From assembly GCA_041391385.1 (NCBI GenBank), contig JAWKOD010000002.1:310001-374000 (forward strand): a stretch of DNA of 64,000 nt, written 5' to 3'. Shown piece by piece: positions 43,298 through 52,237 of the stretch. The translations under genes and the position numbers were made by a program. This DNA is from CANIGN01 sp041391385 (GTDB lineage Bacteria; Bdellovibrionota; UBA2428). The notes beneath the pieces are model-generated. The model had not been told where the DNA came from, ran no database searches, and saw only the letters and a program-made list of their open reading frames with translations. Numbering within the stretch: the stretch's first letter is position 1; the number at the start of each line of letters is the position of its first letter.

Positions 43298-44295
43298 AAA
43301 TTTCTCATTTAATCTCAAATGCTTTTGTTGCATTCGTGTTTTCTTTTCTGGTTGCTTGTACAACAAGTACAAAATCTAAAAGTCAAAATCTTCCGATAGG
43401 AGAAAATATTCCTAAAACAGAAGATATCATTATTGAAGACTCTTCTTCATCAGCTCCGTCTGTTGCTCCAGATCCAGATAAGCCTATCCCAGAGACTCAG
43501 AATACTGTGCGAACAGCGAGTGTGTGGATTGATGCTATTGGAACGGATGCTTTTATGGCAATTGGTTTTATGCAAGAACTTGAGAAGCATCTTCGTATTG
43601 AAAGCGTTCATGGTATTGGTTTTGGTTGTTGGGCTGCTATGAGTTGGGCTTCCGAGAATCGTGGCACCTATGCGGAATGGCAATCCTTTAAGTGGGATAC
43701 CTGGGATGTTTTGGGTTCAAATATCTTAAACAGAGTTATTGGGCGCTCAAACTCTGATTCTTTTAGAGCACGACTAGAAAGTCGCCTCCCTACAAAAAAT
43801 AAGGGGAGCTATAAGGTTCCCATGACTTGTCCGTATGTCTATCCTAATAAAACTACTTTCCAAGATCCGACTGATTTAGCCGTTCATGAAGAGCTTTGGA
43901 TTCAAATGCGAAATACGTTCTTTTTTCCCTTGGTTGAAATTGAAAAAGATCAGCGCAAGAGTGGTTTTTTTAGAGGTCCGGTGAAACCCATTGAGTTTGT
44001 TAAAATGACTCCTAAAAACGTAAGGCCTTCCGAACATATTTGGATTATCCTATCGAATGAAGTCGTTCGCAGAGAGATGAGACGTGGTCCTCAGCCAGAT
44101 CTACGACGCGGTATTATAGATGGAACTCGATGGGTTAAGGTTCTTCTCGCACCCAAGAGCGTGAAAACTGTTGCTCAAGTGAAAGATTTAAAGAAAAAAC
44201 GCTCTATGCTTCTTCGGGGAAGAAAAGAAGGTAAACGATTTATTGAGAATCCAGCGGTAAGTACGTTTTTAGGTTTTGGCTCTGTGCTCGATTAA
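43279..44295 (+). CDS. Patatin-like lipoprotein lacking the catalytic serine
   Basis: A 338-residue lipoprotein with lipobox LVAC (Cys27) and a Ser/Pro/Asp-rich linker (about 35-75). The folded part resembles patatin by eye: DAFMAIGFMQELEKHLRIES, then HGIGFGCWAAMSWASENRGTYAEW, which aligns with the patatin nucleophile strand-helix (GxSxG followed by AxxxA and ASG). Here the serine position is Gly114 (GIGFG), and the oxyanion glycine loop is also not recognisable, so it is probably inactive as a lipase if the fold is right. Coupled to tlyA by a 19-base overlap and to the Sua5 gene one base after its stop. Confidence 0.65.
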   Translation: MSQKRIEISHLISNAFVAFVFSFLVACTTSTKSKSQNLPIGENIPKTEDIIIEDSSSSAPSVAPDPDKPIPETQNTVRTASVWIDAIGTDAFMAIGFMQELEKHLRIESVHGIGFGCWAAMSWASENRGTYAEWQSFKWDTWDVLGSNILNRVIGRSNSDSFRARLESRLPTKNKGSYKVPMTCPYVYPNKTTFQDPTDLAVHEELWIQMRNTFFFPLVEIEKDQRKSGFFRGPVKPIEFVKMTPKNVRPSEHIWIILSNEVVRREMRRGPQPDLRRGIIDGTRWVKVLLAPKSVKTVAQVKDLKKKRSMLLRGRKEGKRFIENPAVSTFLGFGSVLD

Positions 44296-44296
44296 T

Positions 44297-45259
44297 ATGC
44301 CGACATTATTGTTATCTCCCAATGACCAGATGTGGGTAAATAAAGTTATTGATATATTTAATTCTCATGAACCAGTTGTACTGCCAACGGAGACTGTTTA
44401 CGGTTTAGCGGCTCCAGTATCATCTGATGTTGCAGTGGCACGTATTTATGAGATTAAAGAGAGACCCACCTTTAATCCACTAATTATGCACGTTAAAGAA
44501 GAGTGGGATCTCTCTCAGTGGGCTGAGATAGGTGATGTTGAGAAAAAACTCATTTCACTTTTTTGGCCAGGACCTTTAAGTCTTCTACTCAAAAAGAAAG
44601 GAGTATCAGACCTTGTAACTGCAGGATCAAAAAAAGTTGTTTTGAGAGCTCCAGCCCATCCAGTTTTTAGAGAGGTCTTAGATGCTTGGGGTGCGCCTTT
44701 AGTAGCGCCAAGTGCGAATAGCTCTACAAAGCTTTCTGCAACAACAGCAGCTGGTGTGCTTGCTGATTTAGGAGAAAAAATTGTAGCAATTGTTGATGGT
44801 GGCACGTGCGAATGGGGCGTTGAGAGTACAATCGTAGAAGTCGTTGGGGATAAAGTTTCTATTCTTAGAGAAGGCGCAATCTCTAAAGAGGATTTAGAGA
44901 AGCATGGCTTCAGCCTTAGTGTTTCGACAAAAACTGAATCAACACCGGGATCACAATTGAAGCATTATACCCCTTCGGTGCCCCTTTATTTTTTTGAAAA
45001 TGAAGCAGATTGGGCAAGCTCTTCCTCAAAATCCTCTCTATATTTAAAAGTTTTAAGTTCTGATTCTTCTCTTAGTTTTGAGGGACGCAATATAGAAACT
45101 CTTTCTCAATCAAATAACTACAAAGAAGCTGCTTCGAAGCTCTTTGAGTTTTTAAGAACAGCACAAGCTCAGTATACTGAAATTCGAGTACTTAAAACGC
45201 AGGATGTCTCACTGGGGCGGGCTATAAATGATCGATTGCTTCGTGCGAGTCAACGCTAG
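44297..45259 (+). CDS. L-threonylcarbamoyladenylate synthase (Sua5 type)
   Basis: A 320-residue enzyme making threonylcarbamoyl-AMP for t6A modification of tRNA. The YrdC/TsaC domain (about 10-200) shows PTETVYGLAAP, KERPTFNPLIMHV, FWPGPLSLLLKKK, LRAPAHPVFR, VAPSANSSTKLSATTAAGV and GVESTIVEV; the C-terminal Sua5 domain follows a PGSQLKHYTPSVPL linker, which clamps the active site. ATG 44297, one base after the preceding stop, is preferred over TTG 44276. Confidence 0.93.
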   Translation: MPTLLLSPNDQMWVNKVIDIFNSHEPVVLPTETVYGLAAPVSSDVAVARIYEIKERPTFNPLIMHVKEEWDLSQWAEIGDVEKKLISLFWPGPLSLLLKKKGVSDLVTAGSKKVVLRAPAHPVFREVLDAWGAPLVAPSANSSTKLSATTAAGVLADLGEKIVAIVDGGTCEWGVESTIVEVVGDKVSILREGAISKEDLEKHGFSLSVSTKTESTPGSQLKHYTPSVPLYFFENEADWASSSSKSSLYLKVLSSDSSLSFEGRNIETLSQSNNYKEAASKLFEFLRTAQAQYTEIRVLKTQDVSLGRAINDRLLRASQR

Positions 45260-45328
45260 TGCTTATATTGGCTTAAGAATAAGGAATTAGGTCTAGTTCT
45301 AAACTTAAAAAGCTCGTAAACTTTAGCT

Positions 45329-45847
45329 ATGGAACAGTTTAAAGCTTTAAGCATTGCCTCTAAGGACTTAATCACAATCAGTGCTGATGAGACTCTAATT
45401 ACAGCACGTAAACTCATGTGTGAGAAGAAAATTAGACACCTCATTGTTAAAGATAACGACAAGGCAATTGGTGTTCTTTCTGATCGCGACGTGATGAAAG
45501 CTATGAGAATTCAAATCGAAGAATTTTATGCTTATCAAGTTCGCAATGAGACTCTTGATCCTGACTTTAAGGTACGCGATGTCATGAGTTGGCCTATCAA
45601 GAGCCTAGCTGACGATACTCCACTGGCAGCAGTCGTTGATGTCATGCTCAAGGAAAAAATTTCTTCTCTTATGCTCACCCAAGAGAATGCTCTTGTGGGA
45701 ATAATCACTACAGATGATTTACTCGAAATTCTTAGACGCCACATCAATAACGAGCAGGCTACTTTTTGGGGCGAAGATATAGTCAACAATGTTTACAGTA
45801 CGCCGATTAGAAGCGTCTTAGAAGTTTTATCAAATACCGGAATATAA
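45329..45847 (+). CDS. CBS-domain pair protein
   Basis: A 172-residue protein made of two CBS motifs: ADETLITARKLMCEKKIRHLIVKDNDKAIGVLSDRDVMKAM, in the N-terminal half, and DDTPLAAVVDVMLKEKISSLMLT with GIITTDDLLEIL, forming one Bateman module that could bind AMP, ATP or similar. It has no fused enzyme domain and no signal peptide. The partner is unknown. The next gene follows within 5 bases. Confidence 0.9.
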   Translation: MEQFKALSIASKDLITISADETLITARKLMCEKKIRHLIVKDNDKAIGVLSDRDVMKAMRIQIEEFYAYQVRNETLDPDFKVRDVMSWPIKSLADDTPLAAVVDVMLKEKISSLMLTQENALVGIITTDDLLEILRRHINNEQATFWGEDIVNNVYSTPIRSVLEVLSNTGI

Positions 45848-45851
45848 TTTG

Positions 45852-46427
45852 ATGGATAACGTAAAGCTTGAGGCGCCTGGCAAGGGGCTTCCTTTTTTAG
45901 AGTCTTTGCTCATGCGTTTCTATGTGGGGCCTGTTTTATCTAAAAAAGATAGTTCTGATAAAAACTGGGAACGCTTTGATAAAATGAATAAGAAAATTTT
46001 AGAAAAAGTTAAAGAACTTTCTTTAGAGCAAATGCATACTCGTGTTTTAGTCCCTAGACTTAGGGCTATTGAAGATAGCTCAAGGTATTGGTCTGTCGCA
46101 GAAACCCTAGAACATATTGAACTCGTGGGTGATAATATTGCAGGTCTGATAGAGCTTCTTTGTAAAAATGAAGTCCCAGATGTTGTTGTAGATGTTGCAG
46201 ACTATAAGCCTAAGGGGAAGTATAGCGGAGTTGATCCTCGACCTGCATTTGAAAAATTCAATACAAGAGTACAAGAACAGTTAAAGGCAAAAGACATCAC
46301 TTTGCATGCGCCTCTTTTTAAACATCCTTGGATGGGTGAAATATCGGCTCTTCAATGGCTCTGGTTATTATCTGGTCATAGTGGAATTCACTACAACCAG
46401 ATTAAATGTATTATTAAGGCTCTATAA
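45852..46427 (+). CDS. DinB-fold protein
   Basis: A 191-residue four-helix-bundle protein of the DinB/YfiT family. RYWSVAETLEHIELVGDNIAG carries the first His of the metal site and LLSGHSGIHYNQIKCI the other two. Members include bacillithiol or thiol-dependent transferases; here the substrate is unknown. ATG 45852 is used; TTG 45849 is the alternative. It overlaps the POT transporter gene tail to tail by 14 bases. Confidence 0.8.
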   Translation: MDNVKLEAPGKGLPFLESLLMRFYVGPVLSKKDSSDKNWERFDKMNKKILEKVKELSLEQMHTRVLVPRLRAIEDSSRYWSVAETLEHIELVGDNIAGLIELLCKNEVPDVVVDVADYKPKGKYSGVDPRPAFEKFNTRVQEQLKAKDITLHAPLFKHPWMGEISALQWLWLLSGHSGIHYNQIKCIIKAL

Positions 46428-47805
46428 GAACGTCTTTAAGAGTCTTGTCATTTTCCATGTAATTCTGTTCTTTGTAGAAGATACTGAAGATAGAGAAAAT
46501 AATGGATACAGCAAACATGATTCCAGTGAATTGCCAGAAGTATGTTGCTGAAGCTGTCTCGGAGAATTTAATTTTTGTAAGTACAGAGGTTAACATGTTT
46601 CCGAAGAACGTTGTTAAAAGCCAAATACTCATAATCGTAGATTTCATGGAGCGTGGAGCTTGGGTATAAGCAAACTCGAGTCCTGTAATTGAAACCTTGA
46701 TTTCAGCCATTGTAATAATAAAGTAGGGCAATGCCTGCCATCCGATTGAGAGTTGTTGTCCGCCCTCAATCCAGCCTTGAACAACCGATACAGCTGCAAA
46801 TGCAAGAGCTCCAGAAAACATACCAAAAGACATACGTCTCAAGGGGGTCATTTTGATTCCAATTTTTTCAAGTGCTGGGTAGATGAAAAATGTAAACACA
46901 GGAATCAGAGTTAGAACAAGTATCGGATTAATGGCTTGCATCTGAGAAGGAAGTACGGGGATTCCAGCAACTGAAGGGATCATCTTTTCTGCTTGGATAA
47001 TCCAAGTAGAGCCCGTTTGGTCAAAGAGTGCCCAGAAAACAGAAACCCAGAAATAAATGAGGATGAGCTTCATAATATTTATGCTGGCTTCAACTTCTTT
47101 AGCAGGGTGTTTTTTCTTGGCCGCTACAGAATAACTTGATCCAGAGAAGAGGCCGGTAACACCAGCAAAGACAATTTTTAGAAAACCATGCGGGTTGGGG
47201 CCAGAGGGGGGAACGTGTATATAGTGTTTTCTTCCCATCCAAAAGATGATGGTTGCAATAAACATTAAAATACCGGGAATTCCGAATGCGAGTTGTGGTC
47301 CGTAGTGCTCAAGCGTCCAAGGTGTAAGCAGAGTTGAGAAGAAGGCTCCAAAGTTAATCATCCAGTAAAAGAGGTTGAAAATCTTAGCTAGGAGAGCTTC
47401 TTGGCCAGCCTTGAATTGGTCGCCTACGTGAGCAGATACACAAGGCTTAATGCCGCCTGATCCTAGGGCAATTAGACCGAGACCCCAGTACAGCCCTGTT
47501 TTGCTTTCGAAAAGCGCAAGGACCAAGTGACCCAAACAGTAAACAACAGAAAGGCGCATGATGGTTTTGTATTTTCCCCACCAACGATCTGAGAGATAGG
47601 CTCCCAAAAGGGGAAGAAGGTAAACGGCTGCAGAGAAATTGTGATAAGTGCTCACTGCGTCTGCTTCGGGGATCATTAGGAACTTAATCATGAACACCGT
47701 TAAAATGGTGCGCATGCCGTAGTAACTGAATCGCTCAGCGGCTTCGTTACTTACAATGTATTTGATTTGAGGAGGGTATTTATTGGGATTTGCTGTATTT
47801 GCCAT
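46414..47805 (-). CDS. Proton-dependent oligopeptide transporter (POT family)
   Basis: A 463-residue inner-membrane symporter with about 12-14 helices. NEAAERFSYYGMRTIL is the ExxERFxYY motif of helix 1 that couples proton and peptide. GLGLIALGSGGIKPCVSAHVGDQF and FNLFYWMINFGAFFST are the two PTR2 family signatures. It takes up di- and tripeptides, consistent with a proteolytic lifestyle. It is followed by the convergent DinB gene. Confidence 0.94.
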   Translation of the reverse strand: MANTANPNKYPPQIKYIVSNEAAERFSYYGMRTILTVFMIKFLMIPEADAVSTYHNFSAAVYLLPLLGAYLSDRWWGKYKTIMRLSVVYCLGHLVLALFESKTGLYWGLGLIALGSGGIKPCVSAHVGDQFKAGQEALLAKIFNLFYWMINFGAFFSTLLTPWTLEHYGPQLAFGIPGILMFIATIIFWMGRKHYIHVPPSGPNPHGFLKIVFAGVTGLFSGSSYSVAAKKKHPAKEVEASINIMKLILIYFWVSVFWALFDQTGSTWIIQAEKMIPSVAGIPVLPSQMQAINPILVLTLIPVFTFFIYPALEKIGIKMTPLRRMSFGMFSGALAFAAVSVVQGWIEGGQQLSIGWQALPYFIITMAEIKVSITGLEFAYTQAPRSMKSTIMSIWLLTTFFGNMLTSVLTKIKFSETASATYFWQFTGIMFAVSIIFSIFSIFYKEQNYMENDKTLKDVLIEP

Positions 47806-47837
47806 AAATTATTGAAGAGCTGAGGCTCCTAAACTTT

Positions 47838-48779
47838 CTACTTATTGTCAGCAAAAAAGTTAGTGGCGAGGCCGTGTCTAAGGCCCCTGACAGTGGATAT
47901 TCCGTCTTTTTGCCCTAAATAGCTCATGATCTGAGTTAACAGCATGATTCCAAAGGGAAGTATGTCAGCTCTGTCTCGCATGATATTGGGAATTTCCAAG
48001 CGCTTTGCTTCGTCGAGTTTACGAAGCTTTTCGGCAAAGTTTTCTAAATCATTTCGCTCAAAATGGTAGCAGCCTTCTTTGAAGGGTTTGAGTCCGAGCG
48101 CCGCGGTTGCCATAACAATAGTTCCACCAACCGCTATAAGATGTTTTCTATTTGCACATTTATTTTTAAGTTCAGGAGAGATTTCTTTTTCTAGTATGGA
48201 GTGGATATAGTCTTGCGCTTTTTTCCAGTCGTTATCGTTAATTGCTTCTGACCCAAGGTTAAGAGCGTTGTGTGTTTTGAGTGCGCCAAGTGAAGTAGAT
48301 GTGTGCAGGATGTGAGGTTTAGAAAAACCTATCTCAGTTGAAGCGCCCCCTAAGTCAGCAAAAAGACAGCTTTCTTCGGAGATGTTTTCTGGGCGTGCGG
48401 TCATGGCACCAACAAGTGAAATTTCAGCTTCTTTTGAGCCCGATATGATTTCTATAGGAGAAGGGAAAATGACGTTAATTTCTTGTGCGAAATGTTGTGC
48501 GTTGCTTGCTTCACGCATGGCAGCTGTCCCTATGACTTTTACATCTTTAACGCCGAGCTGATCGAGTTTTTGTTTAAAACGCTTGAGTGCACTGAGTGTG
48601 GCGAGCATCGAGTTGTGGCTGAGCTCTCCCGTTTGGGGGAGTCCTCTCGCGAGCGAGGTGGTCTCTGCGTCGAGATGGATTTCTTGCATGACTCCATGTT
48701 GCATTTTGGCGACAAGAACTTTGACTGAGTTACTCCCAATATCGACGACGGCAATCACGCTGGGTAGCATAGCTCTCAT
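47838..48779 (-). CDS. Exopolyphosphatase/guanosine pentaphosphate phosphatase family
   Basis: A 313-residue Ppx/GppA-type protein of the actin/hsp70 fold. VVDIGSNSVKVLVA is the first phosphate loop, GTAAMREASNAQ the core, SGSKEAEISLVG the conserved Glu region and LFADLGGASTEIGF the second phosphate loop; AVGGTIVMATAALG follows. It lacks the extra C-terminal HD-like domain of long Ppx. Polyphosphate versus pppGpp cannot be told apart. ATG 48779 faces the glmU ATG only 9 bases away. Confidence 0.9.
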   Translation of the reverse strand: MRAMLPSVIAVVDIGSNSVKVLVAKMQHGVMQEIHLDAETTSLARGLPQTGELSHNSMLATLSALKRFKQKLDQLGVKDVKVIGTAAMREASNAQHFAQEINVIFPSPIEIISGSKEAEISLVGAMTARPENISEESCLFADLGGASTEIGFSKPHILHTSTSLGALKTHNALNLGSEAINDNDWKKAQDYIHSILEKEISPELKNKCANRKHLIAVGGTIVMATAALGLKPFKEGCYHFERNDLENFAEKLRKLDEAKRLEIPNIMRDRADILPFGIMLLTQIMSYLGQKDGISTVRGLRHGLATNFFADNK

Positions 48780-48788
48780 GGAGAAGAG

Positions 48789-50216
48789 ATGCTAGGAATT
48801 TTACTTGCTGCGGGTCGCGGAACTCGAATGAAATCAGATATGCCGAAGGTGCTTTTTACCGTGAACGACGAGCCCATGGCCTTTGCCCCATTTCAACAAC
48901 TTTTAAATCATTGTAACACCGTAGCGGTTGTTATTGGTTATGGGGGCTCAGATGTTAAAGCCTCTCTGCTCGGTAGAGCTTCTGAAGTAAACGGACTCCA
49001 GGCTGAAGAAAAAACTCTTTTTTTTACACAACAAGAGCTCAAGGGAACAGCGGACGCAGTTAAGACAGCTTTGGACGGCTTAGCACGTGGTGGACATAAG
49101 CAAGGTGCTGATGAAGAGATCTTAGTTTTAAATGGAGATCTTCCACTGATACGCAAAGAAACTCTTGAGCATTTTTTGAAGCAAGTAAAAGCCCAAAATG
49201 TAGATTCTGCATGTCTTACGTTTACGACACAAAGGCCGACAGGCTTTGGGCGAATTGTTCGCGATATGCGAGGTATATTTGCAAGTATAAAAGAAGAAAA
49301 AGATGCGACTGTTGAAGAGAAGAAAATTCGTGAAGTAAACAGTGGCGTTTATTATTTTAAAATGGCTGCTTTAGAAAAAGGACTCTCCAAGGTTTCAGAT
49401 GAGAATAGTCAAAAAGAATTTTATCTAACAGACGCACTCGGCGCGCAGTCTGGACTTAAGAGCGCTGCTATTCGATGTCCCTTTAAGTGGGATCTTTCAG
49501 GAGTGAATACAACTTATGAGTTGTCTATTGCAAGAGGACTTGCTCAAGCAAGATTGCAAAAATCTTTAGCTGAGCAATATGGGGTTGCTTTTTCTGATCC
49601 ACTGAGCACATTTGTGTCGGCTCGTTGTCAGTTTGAGGGTCCCTGCACTTTGGGCCCCAATGTGCAGCTTATGGGACGAACAAAAATTTCTAAAAATGTT
49701 CAAGTCGTTGGATCTACTTTGATTGAAGACTCGCAGATAGGCGAATCTGTTTTTGTGGATTTTTCTACAGTTATTCGTTCATCTAAAGTGATGAGGGGGT
49801 CAAAGATTGGTCCCTTTGCTCATCTTCGCCCTGACTCCATAGTCGAAGAAGAGGTAAAAGTAGGAAACTTTGTTGAGTTAAAGAAAACTCGTCTAGGTAA
49901 AGGCGCTAAGGTAAGTCATTTAAGTTACTTGGGCGATGCGGATGTGGGTGATGGTACAAACATTGGATGCGGCACAATTACTTGTAATTTTGATGGGGCT
50001 TCTAAGCACAAAACAAGTATTGGAAAAAATGCATTCATTGGGAGCGATACGCAGTTAATTGCGCCAATTAGTATTGGTGACGAAGCTTATGTTGCATCTG
50101 GAACAACCTTGACTGAGGATGTTCCCGCGGGCGCTTTGGCTTTGGCTCGTGCTGAGCTAACCATTAAGAACGATTATGCTCGTAGGTTGTTGGCTCGCTT
50201 AAAAACAAAAAAATAG
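48789..50216 (+). CDS. glmU: GlmU, bifunctional GlcNAc-1-P uridyltransferase/GlcN-1-P acetyltransferase
   Basis: Makes UDP-GlcNAc for peptidoglycan and LPS. The 475-residue protein starts with the nucleotidyl-transferase motif LLAAGRGTRMKSDMPKVL, has LNGDLPLI, GFGRIVRD, EVNSGVYYFK, then from about 245 a left-handed beta-helix with hexapeptide repeats and the acetyltransferase residues in NFVELKKTRLGKGAKVSHLSYLGDADVG and NIGCGTITCNFDG. GGAG at 48780-48783 precedes ATG. The next gene, glmS, supplies its pathway substrate. Confidence 0.96.
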   Translation: MLGILLAAGRGTRMKSDMPKVLFTVNDEPMAFAPFQQLLNHCNTVAVVIGYGGSDVKASLLGRASEVNGLQAEEKTLFFTQQELKGTADAVKTALDGLARGGHKQGADEEILVLNGDLPLIRKETLEHFLKQVKAQNVDSACLTFTTQRPTGFGRIVRDMRGIFASIKEEKDATVEEKKIREVNSGVYYFKMAALEKGLSKVSDENSQKEFYLTDALGAQSGLKSAAIRCPFKWDLSGVNTTYELSIARGLAQARLQKSLAEQYGVAFSDPLSTFVSARCQFEGPCTLGPNVQLMGRTKISKNVQVVGSTLIEDSQIGESVFVDFSTVIRSSKVMRGSKIGPFAHLRPDSIVEEEVKVGNFVELKKTRLGKGAKVSHLSYLGDADVGDGTNIGCGTITCNFDGASKHKTSIGKNAFIGSDTQLIAPISIGDEAYVASGTTLTEDVPAGALALARAELTIKNDYARRLLARLKTKK

Positions 50217-50238
50217 AACGCTATAGGAAGATTAAGTT

Positions 50239-52114
50239 ATGTGCGGAATTGTAGGCTATGTAGGCCCAAAGAAAATAGACAGTGTTTTGGTAGATGGCTT
50301 AGAACGTCTTGAGTACCGTGGGTATGATTCTGCGGGAGTGGCTTTGCTTCCTCGTGAGGGCAAAGAAGTTGTTATTCGTCGCTGTGTCGGGAGAGTTTCT
50401 AACTTAAAGGAAAGCTTGAAAGATGTTTCTGGCGAATATGTCCAAGGGATTGCGCACACACGTTGGGCCACGCATGGCGTTCCTTCTGAGATTAATGCTC
50501 ACCCACACAAAGCGGGTCGGGTGTTTTTGGTTCATAATGGAATTATTGAAAATTATTTAGAACTCAAAGAGGAGCTTTCTAAAACAGGAAGTGTTTTTGA
50601 TTCTCAAACGGACACAGAAGTTTTTGCTCATCTTATTGAGAGGAGAGGGCTCAAAGCTTTTGGGCGAAGAAGATTTTGACACTCTTTCGCGAGAGCATAA
50701 GGTCAATATTTGTCTGAAGGCTTTAAGGAATTCAGCACATCTTGTTGAAGGGCACTACGCTGTTTTGTTAATGGTTGCTGGTCTTGAAGGCGTGCTTATG
50801 GGCGTGCAGTCTGGAGCACCCTTGGTTGCAGCACTTGATCAAGGTTCTCTTTATGTTGCGAGCGATTTACAAGCGATCTTAAGTTACGCGAACAAAATGA
50901 ATTTTCTTCCCTCAAAAAGTATTTTTGTAGGTGATGCCTCTGCATTGAAGTTTTTTGATTTCGACTTACAGCCCAAAGATATTCCACTTACGCAAATCGA
51001 TTGGTCTCCTGATAAAATCGCAAAAGGGGGCTATGAGCATTTCATGCTCAAAGAGATATTCGAGCAATCAGCTGTGATGGCAGATACTTTAAGTGGGCGT
51101 CTACCAAGTGACGAGCATGGCTTTATTTGGGATTTCCCTAAGAAGCACGCGGCTCTTTGGAAAGGTGTAGATAGGATTCTCTTGGTTGCTTGTGGCACCG
51201 CCTATTATGCAGCAATGACAGCAAAATACTTTTTTGAAAAGTGGGCAAAAATTCCCGTAGAAGTTGATCTTGCGAGTGAGTTTCGATATCGAAACCCCGT
51301 ATTTACTCCTGGTACTATTATGGGTGTTGTATCTCAGTCGGGTGAGACGGCAGATACTTTGGCAGCGCTGAGACTTGCTGTTGAACAAAAAGTAAAAACT
51401 TTTGCAGTTTGTAATGTGCCAGCTTCATCAATTGTTCGAGAAGCCGATATGGTTTACCCAACAAAAGCTGGACCCGAAATTGGAGTTGCTTCTACGAAGG
51501 CTTTTACAACTCAACTTACAATACTCTCAGCATTGGCTCAGGACTTAGGTCGTATGCGTGGAACTCTCGAAAACTGGAGAGAGTATGCAGAGGATATGGC
51601 TAAGCTCCCACATTGCGTGGAGGCAATACTTGCGAAATCTCAATGCTACCTCGATATGGGGGCAACTCTTGAGAGGTTTAAAACTCTTTTAGTTGTTGGT
51701 CGTGGAGGAATGTATCCTATTGCTCTTGAAGCAGCCCTTAAGATTAAAGAAATCTCCTACCGACACGCAGAGGGTTACGCTGCTGGTGAGTTAAAGCATG
51801 GTCCCATAGCGCTTATTGATTCGAACACATGTGCGATTGTTTTGAGTCCAAAGGATGAACTTTCGACTAAGTCGCTTTCAAACTTACAGGAAATGAAAGC
51901 GCGAAGTGGTTGGATTATTGGAATTGGAGAAGAGGGACATGAGCTCTTTAAAAAAGAGTGTGACGAGTTTATAGCGTTGCCTGCTTCACCACATTCTCTT
52001 TCTCCAATGTTATATGTTATTCCTCTACAGCTTATGGCTTACGGATTGGCACAAAAACTTGGTTGTGACATTGATAAGCCTAGAAACCTGGCTAAATCCG
52101 TAACTGTTGAATAG
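50239..52114 (+). pseudogene. glmS: GlmS glucosamine-6-phosphate synthase, frameshifted in the linker after the glutaminase core
   Basis: Converts fructose-6-phosphate and glutamine to glucosamine-6-phosphate, the entry to UDP-GlcNAc. The first frame has MCGIVGYVG (Cys2 nucleophile after Met removal), LEYRGYDSAG, HTRWATHG and DTEVFAHLIE, then a stop at 50679. The second frame resumes with GSKLLGEEDFDTLSREHKV and holds two SIS domains (CGTAYYAAMTAKYFFE, SQSGETADTLAALR, EIGVASTKAFTTQL, LKIKEISYRHAEGYAAGELKHGPIALID, KPRNLAKSVTVE). One base too many at GGG 50647-50649 would explain it: removing one gives 1875 bases, 624 residues. A cell lacking GlmS would need external amino sugar. Confidence 0.95.
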
Positions 52115-52237
52115 TGCTTAATGTATTGGGCGAAAGTAGATGGTGCCAAAAATTAGGCGCTTAATGCTCTAAGACGTCCTTCAGTGTCTTTTTATATTCT
52201 TTCGCCAATTCTAAAAGAGCGCTTAGAATAATAAGAA

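Noticed and set aside
52115..52237. Inverted repeats after glmS as terminator
   Set aside because: AAGAC/GTCTT is short and the longer ATTGGGCGAAAG match has a bulge and a wide loop; not convincing.
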